Shown in pieces: positions 1 through 5,557 of a DNA stretch of 6,406 bases (position 1 is its first letter; the number at the start of each line of letters is the position of its first letter). The DNA lies in assembly GCA_027403435.1 (NCBI GenBank), contig DAHZDR010000456.1, forward strand, positions 1 through 6,406. The letters run 5' to 3'. The notes beneath the pieces are model-generated. The model searched no databases, was not told the origin of the DNA, and saw nothing but the letters and a program-made list of their open reading frames with translations. Origin of the DNA: Deltaproteobacteria bacterium. Lineage in GTDB: Bacteria > Desulfobacterota > Binatia > Binatales > Binataceae. Made by a program: the position numbers and the translations under genes.

Positions 1-1070
1 CGATGCGGCGCGCCGCGCGTGGCGCCCCACGTCACTTCATGCGCGCCGGCGCGAATCAGTCCGCTGATCGCTTCGGCATTCGCGACGATTTCGCCGATCT
101 GCGCCTGCAGATGGGGGACCTCGGCGCGCCCGATCGCTTCCGCCAGATGACACGCAAGCCCGGCGAGAAAGCGCAGCTTGACCATGCCGCGAATCGATCC
201 CTGCAGCATCGCGTAGCCCGGCGTGCGCGCCATCATGCCGTTGAAAATCTCCACGTAGCCATTGACGAAGACCCGCTCCCACGGCACGAGCACGTCGTCG
301 AACACCGCCAGCGCGTCTTCTTCGTCGAAGCGCGAGCTGAGCGGCCGATCGAAATGGCCGCGGCCGCTGTCATACGCCTCGCGACAGATGAATTTGAGTC
401 CGGGCGTGTCCATTTTGATCGCGAAACAGAGCGCGTACAGCTCCTCGCCGGTGCGGCGCGGATAAAAAGGCCCGACCCACAGTTCGTTCGCGAACGGCGC
501 CAGCGTCGAGAGCATCTTGGCGCCGCGCACGATAATTCCGGCGTCGGTTTCCCGCACCAGCCGCAGCGCGGCGAAGGGATCGTCCTGCTCGGCGGGTCCT
601 TTCGAACGATCGATTTGCGGATCGACCAGCGTATGCGTCAGGCACCAGTCGCGGTCGCGGCACTCCTCATAATAGCGCACGAGATTCTGGCCGTAGCGCG
701 GCTCGCGGCGGCCGACAAAGGCGTGCGCGGTCACGGCGTCGCTCAGTAGAGCGTTGCAGAAATCGGGCATGCGGCCCATCAGGCCAAACGTATGGTCGGC
801 GCGAATTTCCTCGGCGCGCACGCGCCGCTCGGCCGCGTCGATCGTCTCCGCCATCAGGAACGACGCGGCGACCGGCGCGCCGTCGCGTGGCGACGGAAAC
901 GTCAATTCGCCCGCGCGGCGATGCTGCAGGTCGTAGAGCGACGCCATGGTCGCGACGATGCCCCGAAATGGCGCGTACGCGGTCACGTCCTTGACGCGCT
1001 CGCCGTTGACGAAAATCGTGCGCCCGTCGCGCAGGCTCGCGACGTACTCGCTGCCGGTGCGGATTCCCAT
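1..1070 (-). CDS. HpaB-family flavin-dependent aromatic monooxygenase, large (oxygenase) component, C-terminus cut by window edge
   Basis: The first 356 residues are visible and the frame stays open to the left edge; family members usually have about 480 to 550 residues. The N-terminus has the family's usual opening (SEYVASLRDGR, then VNGERVKDV at about 21-29). Next come FGLMGRMPDF at 95-104, THTLVDPQIDRSKG at 145-158, and the beta-domain segment DDVLVPWERVF at 258-268. Family enzymes use reduced FADH2 from a separate reductase to ortho-hydroxylate phenols in the cytoplasm. By comparison with Thermus HpaB (recalled active-site residues Arg100, Tyr104, His142), Arg100 and a matching His146 are present, but the Tyr position holds Phe104. 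The Cys/His iron-sulfur ligands of the homologous 4-hydroxybutyryl-CoA dehydratase (Cys99, Cys103) are absent, which favours a monooxygenase. The ATG at 1070 has AGGAG four bases upstream. It is the last visible gene of the operon, 47 bases after the VOC gene. Family is secure; substrate unknown. Confidence 0.9.
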   Translation of the reverse strand, partial: MGIRTGSEYVASLRDGRTIFVNGERVKDVTAYAPFRGIVATMASLYDLQHRRAGELTFPSPRDGAPVAASFLMAETIDAAERRVRAEEIRADHTFGLMGRMPDFCNALLSDAVTAHAFVGRREPRYGQNLVRYYEECRDRDWCLTHTLVDPQIDRSKGPAEQDDPFAALRLVRETDAGIIVRGAKMLSTLAPFANELWVGPFYPRRTGEELYALCFAIKMDTPGLKFICREAYDSGRGHFDRPLSSRFDEEDALAVFDDVLVPWERVFVNGYVEIFNGMMARTPGYAMLQGSIRGMVKLRFLAGLACHLAEAIGRAEVPHLQAQIGEIVANAEAISGLIRAGAHEVTWGATRGAPH

Positions 1071-1117
1071 GCGTCTCCTGTTTCGATTCGGCCGGGTGGC
1101 GACGCGCCCGCGCGCGT

Positions 1118-1612
1118 CTAGCTGATCAGATCTTTTACCAGTGCACCGATCCCCGGTTCGTCCTTCGCAAATTCGAGTTTTTCCGAGCCCATGTAGTCGT
1201 TGGCGAACTGCGCGCGATGCGCGGGCGTGCCGTCGCAGTAAACCTCGATCTGATGCCCGTCTGGATCGCGGAAATAGATGCTCAGGCTGACGCCGTGATC
1301 GACGGTCGAGAGAATTGGCACGCCGAGGCGTTTCAACTCCGCATGCGCGGCCCGCAGATGCGCTTCGTCGCGCAGGCGGAAGGCGATATGCGCGAGGCCA
1401 ATTTCGCCCCTTTGCGGACCGGGCGCGCCGGCTCCAACCTCGACGCACGCGAGCTCGTGATGATCGCGGGCGCGGCTGGCGAAGAACGCCATCTTGATCT
1501 GTGGAAGCTCCATCATCGGCGTGAGCCCGAGCACTTCGGTGTAGAACTTCTTCGAACGTTCGAGGTCGCGCACCTTGATCACGACGTGGCCGATTCGATC
1601 GGGAACGATCAT
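1118..1612 (-). CDS. Single-domain VOC protein, putative type I extradiol ring-cleavage dioxygenase
   Basis: The 164-residue protein has the paired beta-alpha-beta-beta-beta pattern of the glyoxalase/bleomycin-resistance/dioxygenase fold. Module one starts GHVVIKVRDLERSKKFY at 8-24; module two starts LAHIAFRL at 73-80. Likely metal ligands are His9, His75 and Glu123. Residues 104-123 satisfy the PROSITE extradiol dioxygenase pattern as I recall it (PS00082): V-x-H106, five residues, I-Y113, x2, D-P-x-G, x3, E123. In that family the His and Tyr are catalytic and the Glu binds Fe(II). A DHHE stretch at 50-53 may supply the other active-site His. Extradiol enzymes open catechols next to the hydroxyls using O2. 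The start at 1612 is chosen because a perfect AGGAGGA lies eight bases upstream; the frame opens farther upstream but there it overlaps the preceding gene. Alternatives are a glyoxalase, a fosfomycin-resistance-like enzyme or an epimerase. Family is secure, reaction moderately so. Confidence 0.88.
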   Translation of the reverse strand: MIVPDRIGHVVIKVRDLERSKKFYTEVLGLTPMMELPQIKMAFFASRARDHHELACVEVGAGAPGPQRGEIGLAHIAFRLRDEAHLRAAHAELKRLGVPILSTVDHGVSLSIYFRDPDGHQIEVYCDGTPAHRAQFANDYMGSEKLEFAKDEPGIGALVKDLIS

Positions 1613-1626
1613 TGGACTCGTCCTCC

Positions 1627-1679
1627 TGACGCATTGAATTTGTTGCGCGCGCCGCGCCGCATGGTTGCGCCCTGCGTCA
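1627..1679 (-). promoter_or_regulatory. Inverted repeat next to the ribosome binding site of the VOC gene
   Basis: A perfect 7-bp inverted repeat (TGACGCA at 1627-1633, TGCGTCA at 1673-1679, loop of 39 bases) lies in the 92-base gap between the second crotonase and the VOC gene. Read on the minus-strand transcript, the downstream arm ends on the A that begins AGGAGGA, so pairing would place the ribosome binding site at the foot of a hairpin. GCGCAAC-type words recur inside the loop and could form extra pairing. It may tune translation or mark an mRNA processing point. It could also be chance in GC-rich DNA. Confidence 0.3.
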
Positions 1680-1704
1680 ATTTGCCGCCCGCGCCGGCGC
1701 CTCG

Positions 1705-2400
1705 TCAATAGAGCCGCGGCCCGACGAAGACGCCGTCGATAAAATGTTTGGTCGCGGTCGCCGCCTTGCGCGGCAGCTTCATCAAATCGTCGGCAAGCCG
1801 CCGCGCCGCCGCAAGCAGTTCGGATCGCGCAACCACCCGATGCGCCATGCCCAGATCGAACAACTCGCGCGCGGTGTAATGGCGGCACATGACCATCGCC
1901 TCTTTGGCGCGCCATGGCCCCAGCGCGGCGGCCATCGCGAGCGCCGGACCGCCGGTGAAGGCGGCGCCCAATTCGACTTCGGGAACCCAGAATTCGGCCG
2001 CTTCGGCCGCGACGACGAAATCGAACCCGACCGCCAGCGCCCATCCGCCGCCCACCGCGTGGCCGTTGACCGCGGCGATCGTAAAGCAGTCGAGCCGCGT
2101 GATTTGATCGAACATCCGGCCGACCATCCGCGCCACGCCCTGGTTATGTTCGCGGAACAGCCGCGCGCGTTCACGCGGATCGGTGACGCCCTTGGCCGCC
2201 GACATGTCCGCGCCGGCGGAAAAGGCCGTGCCCGCGCCAGTGACGATCAACGCGCGCGTCTCACGATCTTCGCGCACCGCGCGCACCAAATCTTCCAGCT
2301 CGGCCATCACCGGGCGGTTCATGCAGTTGCGCCGCTCCGGCCGATTGAAGGTGATTGTCGTGACCGGACCGTCTCGCTCGAACAGGAAATTTTCGGACAT
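1705..2400 (-). CDS. Enoyl-CoA hydratase/isomerase (crotonase) family protein, downstream paralog
   Basis: The 231-residue crotonase-fold protein is somewhat shorter than the usual 255 to 290. The N-terminal strand region ITFNRPERRNCMN is at 16-28. The first oxyanion-hole segment SAGADMS is at 61-67. The second, with the family signature IAAVNGHAVGGGW, is at 108-120. The acidic segment PEVELG is at 140-145. Relative to rat enoyl-CoA hydratase, the second catalytic glutamate is kept (Glu141), but the first, which follows the GGG motif, is Ala121. Classical syn-hydration normally needs both, so an isomerase, hydrolase or other crotonase reaction on a CoA thioester is at least as likely. The C-terminal trimerisation helices appear shortened. 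It lies 44 bases after its paralog at 2445-3128, so the two are probably co-transcribed. The Shine-Dalgarno is weak (AGG four bases before the ATG), though the start fits the family alignment. Confidence 0.9.
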   Translation of the reverse strand: MSENFLFERDGPVTTITFNRPERRNCMNRPVMAELEDLVRAVREDRETRALIVTGAGTAFSAGADMSAAKGVTDPRERARLFREHNQGVARMVGRMFDQITRLDCFTIAAVNGHAVGGGWALAVGFDFVVAAEAAEFWVPEVELGAAFTGGPALAMAAALGPWRAKEAMVMCRHYTARELFDLGMAHRVVARSELLAAARRLADDLMKLPRKAATATKHFIDGVFVGPRLY

Positions 2401-2444
2401 CGCCTGGTGAATCCTTGTCTGATCGCGCGGCCGTCCGGGCCGTG

Positions 2445-3128
2445 CTAATCAAGCGTGAAACCGTTCAGATTGGCCTTCGCCTGCGACAGCGCCGCGCGTT
2501 TGCGCGCCGCCAGATAGCGCGCAATCTCCTGCGCCGCAGGCATCAGCTGATCGGCCTTGACCACGCGATTTAGCAGGCCCCACTGGAGCAACTCCTCGGC
2601 GCGGAACCGCCGGCACATCAGGACGATTTCCTTGGCCCGCGCCAAACCGACGTCGAGCGCGAGGCGATGTTCCAGTTCGCGCGGACCAGGAGCGCCCAGC
2701 TCGATTTCGGGCAGCCAGAACTGCGCGCCCTCGACGGCGACGCGAAAGTCGCAGCACATCGCGATAAACCATCCGCCGCCGACCGCGTAACCGTTGACCG
2801 CGGCGATCGTGGGGATCTCGAAGTTGGTGAGCAGGGTGAAAACGCGGCGCAGGATGCGCATCCGTTTGGGCGAGACGTTGCCGAACAGGCGCTCGCGCTC
2901 GGCCGGATCGGCAACGCCCTTGATGTGCGAGAGATCGGCGCCGGCGGAGAAGGTGTTGCCCGCGCCGGTCAGGATCAGCGCGCGGACCTCGTCGTCGTCG
3001 CGAATCGCGCTCAGATTCTCGAACATCTCGCCGACGCTGCGCTCGTTCAGCGGATTACGCTTGAGCGGAAAATTGAAGGTCAGAACGCCGATGCCGTCGG
3101 CCTTTTCGAACTTGAAATACTCGCCCAT
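2445..3128 (-). CDS. Enoyl-CoA hydratase/isomerase (crotonase) family protein, upstream paralog
   Basis: The 227-residue crotonase-fold protein aligns to its neighbour at 1705-2400 without gaps from residue 1 to 227; counted by eye, about 99 positions are identical (about 44 percent). Landmarks fall at the same positions: SAGADLS 61-67, IAAVNGYAVGGGW 108-120, PEIELG 140-145. As in the neighbour, the first catalytic glutamate of classical hydratases is missing (Phe121), while the second is present (Glu141). The usual P-G-A-G-G after the acidic segment is replaced by GPREL at 148-152, which may reshape the acyl pocket. It would act on a CoA thioester in the cytoplasm. A GGGAGG lies nine bases before the ATG and fixes the start. 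The two genes probably arose by tandem duplication and could form a mixed hexamer or act on successive intermediates. The exact reaction cannot be called. Confidence 0.9.
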   Translation of the reverse strand: MGEYFKFEKADGIGVLTFNFPLKRNPLNERSVGEMFENLSAIRDDDEVRALILTGAGNTFSAGADLSHIKGVADPAERERLFGNVSPKRMRILRRVFTLLTNFEIPTIAAVNGYAVGGGWFIAMCCDFRVAVEGAQFWLPEIELGAPGPRELEHRLALDVGLARAKEIVLMCRRFRAEELLQWGLLNRVVKADQLMPAAQEIARYLAARKRAALSQAKANLNGFTLD

Positions 3129-3150
3129 CGGATTTCGCCTCCCGCGTATG

Positions 3151-3186
3151 CGGCCAGTTATCGCGCGCGCCGCGCCGCCGCGTCAA
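3151..3186 (-). promoter_or_regulatory. Candidate internal promoter before the upstream crotonase gene
   Basis: On the minus strand a TTGACG box (3181-3186) is followed after 18 bases by GATAAC (3157-3162), matching the sigma-70 consensus at five of six and four of six positions. Transcription would start near 3151, leaving a leader of roughly 22 bases that contains the GGGAGG ribosome binding site. It lies in the 77-base gap after the LLM gene. If active it would let the last four genes be expressed without the first two. The spacer is an extreme GC alternation whose 16-base core recurs at 1645-1660. Confidence 0.35.
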
Positions 3187-3205
3187 ATCGGCGGCCGCGC
3201 GGAGC

Positions 3206-4270
3206 TTAATATTTCGCGATCACCTCGCGGCCGAACTCCTCGATCATCTCGCGCCCGTTATTCACCACCTGAATCGCGATTTGCCTGAGGCCGGCCGCTT
3301 CCAGCGCCTTGAGCCGCGCGATAATTTCGTCGGGCCGTCCCGTCAGCGTCATCATCCGCACGAGGTTTTCGTCGATATATTTTTCCTCGCCGGGCCGCAT
3401 ATAGATCAGATGGCCTTCGTGCATCTCCAGGTAACGCCGATCGGCCGGCGTCTTGCTCTTCGCGACATATTCGTCGCGATAGCGCTTCCACAGATCCATC
3501 AGCGGCGCCGGCAAGCCGTCGCTCACGGCGGAACGCTCCCACAGCGCGTGCAGGAAAACGACCGCGAACGGCCCCACCCGTTCGACCACGCGCGGCGACT
3601 CGGCTGATTCGCCCTCGCGCAGCACGCATCCCGTCGTCAGCATCGCCGTCGGCATCCCCTCGACCGACCGTCCCGCGCGCGCCGCGCCGCGTTTGACCGC
3701 CGCGAATTTTTCCTTGAAGCGGGGCGCGTCCGCCAGCACCGTCATCCAGCCGTCGCCGATTTCGCCGGCCAGCTCCAGCGCTTTGGTTCCGTCCGCCGCG
3801 ATATGAATCGGAATGGGGTCCTTGAGATTGATATAGCCGTGGTCGGGATGGAGAAAGCGGATCCAGCGCTCGCGGCCGGCCTCGCGATACAGCACTTCCT
3901 CGCCGCGCAGCAGCTTGCGCACCGTCTCGACGTACTCACGCAGGCGCTTAAGCGGGACCGGCGGCAGCCCCATCGTATTGCGCCCGGTGAAGCCGGTGCC
4001 GATGCCCAGCACGGCGCGTCCGGGCGCGAGCAGGTTGATCGTCGCGATCGAATGCGCGGTGACCGGCTCGATCCGGTTCGACGGTATCGCCACGCCGGTG
4101 GCGAGCTTGATTCGCTTCGTGCGCTCAGCCGCCATCGCCATGCACACGTAAACGTCGCTGTAGAGCATCTGCGAATCGTAAAACCACGCCTGCGTAAAGC
4201 CGTGCTCCTCGGCGACCACCAGGTCTTTCCATGCGTCCGGCCGCGCCGGATATGCGATCGCGAATTCCAT
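3206..4270 (-). CDS. LLM-class (luciferase-like) flavin- or F420-dependent oxidoreductase
   Basis: The 354-residue protein spans a full bacterial-luciferase-like TIM barrel. Its start, MEFAIAYPARPDAW, is typical. The segment IKLATGVAIPSNRIEPVTAH at about 54-73 and APGRAVLGIGTG at 82-93 are hallmark strands of this family. PIHIAADGTKALELAGEIGDG at 154-174 is the second cofactor-binding strand, and TGRPDEIIARLKALEAAG at 310-327 is the usual C-terminal helix. This arrangement resembles F420-dependent methylenetetrahydromethanopterin-reductase-like members as much as FMN monooxygenases, so the cofactor is uncertain. Such enzymes reduce or monooxygenate small organic molecules. A longer insert at about 240-300 (WERS, then DLWKRYRDEYVAKSK) probably lines the substrate entrance. 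The ATG at 4270 has a purine-rich AAGAGAG upstream. It lies 42 bases after the amidohydrolase gene, in the same operon. Family is certain; role unknown. Confidence 0.92.
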   Translation of the reverse strand: MEFAIAYPARPDAWKDLVVAEEHGFTQAWFYDSQMLYSDVYVCMAMAAERTKRIKLATGVAIPSNRIEPVTAHSIATINLLAPGRAVLGIGTGFTGRNTMGLPPVPLKRLREYVETVRKLLRGEEVLYREAGRERWIRFLHPDHGYINLKDPIPIHIAADGTKALELAGEIGDGWMTVLADAPRFKEKFAAVKRGAARAGRSVEGMPTAMLTTGCVLREGESAESPRVVERVGPFAVVFLHALWERSAVSDGLPAPLMDLWKRYRDEYVAKSKTPADRRYLEMHEGHLIYMRPGEEKYIDENLVRMMTLTGRPDEIIARLKALEAAGLRQIAIQVVNNGREMIEEFGREVIAKY

Positions 4271-4312
4271 TCCCGCACTCTCTTCGCGGCGCTGACGCCG
4301 CCGTTCGCCTGC

Positions 4313-5437
4313 CTATCGCAGGTTGTAGTAACGCTTGGCCCCGCCCGCCATCACCTTGCCCAGGGTCGCGGGCGGAAGTCCCATCGCCTGGATCATTTGC
4401 GGCGCGTTGGGAAAGCCGTCCAGATGCGGATAGTCGGTCGCCCACAGGATATTGTCGGCGCCGATATAGTCCGCCAGCAGCTTGAGCGAGCGCTCCACCG
4501 GCTCGAAGGAAATGAAGCACTGGCGGCGGAAAATCTCGCTCGGCCGCGCGTGCAACCCGGTGTCGTTCATGCCGGCGTCGTCGTAATGCCGATCCATCCG
4601 ATCCAGCCATCCCGCCATCCAGCCGCCGCCCGATTCCAGAAACGCGACGCGCAGCCGCGGATGCCGATCGCAGATTCCGCACATGAGGAAGCTGGTCGCC
4701 GCCGCCATCATCTCGAACGTATGCGCCACGCAATGGCGCACCGCGCCGCCGCGCGTGAACCGATCCATCCCGAGCGTCACCTGTCCGCTCTCCGATCCGC
4801 CGTGAATCCCGATCGAGAAGCCCAGCGCCTCGGCCGCGTCCCACAGCGGCTCGAACGCCGGATCGTGCAGCGCGCGCCCGTTGTACGGATTCGGCCGGAT
4901 AAAGCCGGCGTGGAAATCCAGCTCCTCCGCCGCGTAACGCATCTCGCGCACCGCCCCCTCCACCGACTGCATCGGCAGCATCGCCGCGCCGAACAGCCGT
5001 TCCGGATACGGCTTGCAATAATCGGCCAGCCAGCGATTGTAGGCCCGGCACGCCGCCGCCGCGAAGTCCGGGTCTTTCATCGAACCCAGGAACAGCCCCA
5101 GGCTCGGATACAAAAACGCCGCGTCGATCCCCTCCGCGTCCATGTCGGGAATCCGCGCATGCGGATCGAAGCCGCCCTTGCGCCCCTCGCTGTACGGAAT
5201 TTTCGGCGAAACCTTGCCGTCGCGCGCGCCGAACGCGCCCACCGCGCCGAAACTCACCCGCTTCTTGCCGCGTCCCAGATCGACCGCGTCGTCATGTTCG
5301 ACCCGGAAAATCTCGCCGCCGTCCGCCAGCGTGATCAGCTTCGGGCAGCCTTCACGATACTTCGGCTCGATATACGTCTCCCACAGATCGACCGGCTCCA
5401 GGATATGTCCATCGGCGTCGATGACGTTGTATTCCAT
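4313..5437 (-). CDS. ACMSD-like metal-dependent amidohydrolase (amidohydrolase 2 family)
   Basis: This 374-residue TIM-barrel hydrolase or decarboxylase belongs to the group around 2-amino-3-carboxymuconate-semialdehyde decarboxylase, gamma-resorcylate decarboxylase and 5-carboxyvanillate decarboxylase. The first metal motif, usually HxH, is IDADGH at 6-11 (Asp9/His11), a common variant in this subfamily. Further likely ligands are His212 in GIHGGS, His239 in VAHTFE and Asp335 in WATDYPH, the typical end motif. LESGGGWMAGWLDRMD at 267-282 and the C-terminal YYNLR are also characteristic. Relatives mostly cleave C-C bonds (non-oxidative decarboxylation) or hydrolyse ring-opened aromatics, which suits a hydroxylase and an extradiol enzyme in the same operon. 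The start at 5437 is chosen because the conserved motif begins seven residues later; the open frame continues upstream but overlaps the divergent BioD-like gene. A GTG nine bases upstream is a less likely start. It is the first gene of the operon. Confidence 0.92.
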   Translation of the reverse strand: MEYNVIDADGHILEPVDLWETYIEPKYREGCPKLITLADGGEIFRVEHDDAVDLGRGKKRVSFGAVGAFGARDGKVSPKIPYSEGRKGGFDPHARIPDMDAEGIDAAFLYPSLGLFLGSMKDPDFAAAACRAYNRWLADYCKPYPERLFGAAMLPMQSVEGAVREMRYAAEELDFHAGFIRPNPYNGRALHDPAFEPLWDAAEALGFSIGIHGGSESGQVTLGMDRFTRGGAVRHCVAHTFEMMAAATSFLMCGICDRHPRLRVAFLESGGGWMAGWLDRMDRHYDDAGMNDTGLHARPSEIFRRQCFISFEPVERSLKLLADYIGADNILWATDYPHLDGFPNAPQMIQAMGLPPATLGKVMAGGAKRYYNLR

Positions 5438-5455
5438 TACGTTCACCCCGCAGTT

Positions 5456-5464
5456 TGCTATACT
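5456..5464 (+). promoter_or_regulatory. Candidate extended -10 promoter element for the BioD-like gene
   Basis: TGCTATACT matches an extended -10 element (TGn followed by TATACT, five of six to TATAAT) and stands out as AT-rich in GC-rich surroundings. No good -35 is present 17 bases upstream, but extended -10 promoters can do without one. It would give a leader of about 87 bases before the ATG at 5558, containing the palindromes at 5506-5551. The reverse complement of the same bases (TATAGC) could also serve the minus strand. Confidence 0.4.
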
Positions 5465-5471
5465 GACGCCC

Positions 5472-5499
5472 AGCCTAGTCGATTCGCGCTGTTTTGCAA
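5472..5499 (-). promoter_or_regulatory. Candidate promoter for the minus-strand operon
   Basis: Facing the amidohydrolase gene, TTGCAA (5494-5499) and TAGGCT (5472-5477) are separated by 16 bases. TTGCAA fits the -35 consensus at four of six positions. TAGGCT is a weak -10, of a kind often seen in GC-rich bacteria. Transcription would start near 5465, leaving a leader of about 28 bases that includes GGGGTGA as a modest ribosome binding site. The position is right for the operon promoter, but the box match is only moderate. Confidence 0.3.
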
Positions 5500-5505
5500 C
5501 GAACG

Positions 5506-5551
5506 GCCGATCGGCGGACGTTGAATGATTCGAATCCGTCAGGATTAATCC
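5506..5551. repeat. Cluster of three perfect 10-bp palindromes in the divergent intergenic region
   Basis: Three self-complementary decamers fall within 46 bases: GCCGATCGGC (5506-5515), GATTCGAATC (5527-5536) and GGATTAATCC (5542-5551). The last two share GATT half-sites and their centres are 15 bases apart. They sit between divergent genes, just upstream of the BioD-like start and upstream of the operon's putative promoter, as expected for operators of a dimeric regulator. They do not resemble the BirA or BioR operators I know. GATC-centred palindromes are common in GC-rich genomes, so the first may be chance. Confidence 0.35.
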
Positions 5552-5557
5552 GCCCCG

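Noticed and set aside
3..749. 248-codon open frame on the plus strand at the left edge
   Set aside because: It is antisense to the HpaB-family gene, whose frame shows strong family motifs across the same region. The product is Arg- and His-rich without a recognisable domain.
1613..2044. Upstream extension of the VOC reading frame (total 308 codons)
   Set aside because: It overlaps the downstream crotonase in another frame and has no domain features. A perfect ribosome binding site eight bases before 1612 marks the real start.
1744..2448. 234-codon plus-strand frame antisense to the downstream crotonase
   Set aside because: The sense strand encodes a complete crotonase with signature motifs. 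The antisense product has no domain and no ribosome binding site that I can see.
2667..3288. Plus-strand frames antisense to the upstream crotonase
   Set aside because: They are shadows of a well-supported minus-strand gene and have compositionally biased products.
3803..5524. 573-codon open frame on the plus strand
   Set aside because: It lies antisense to the LLM and amidohydrolase genes, both of which have clear family motifs. Its product is Arg-, His- and Ala-rich with no recognisable domain, as expected from antisense reading of GC-rich codons.
5506..5551. BirA or BioR biotin operator in front of the BioD-like gene
   Set aside because: None of the palindromes matches the TTGTAAAC-type BirA or TTATCTATAA-type BioR half-sites, so no biotin regulation is claimed.
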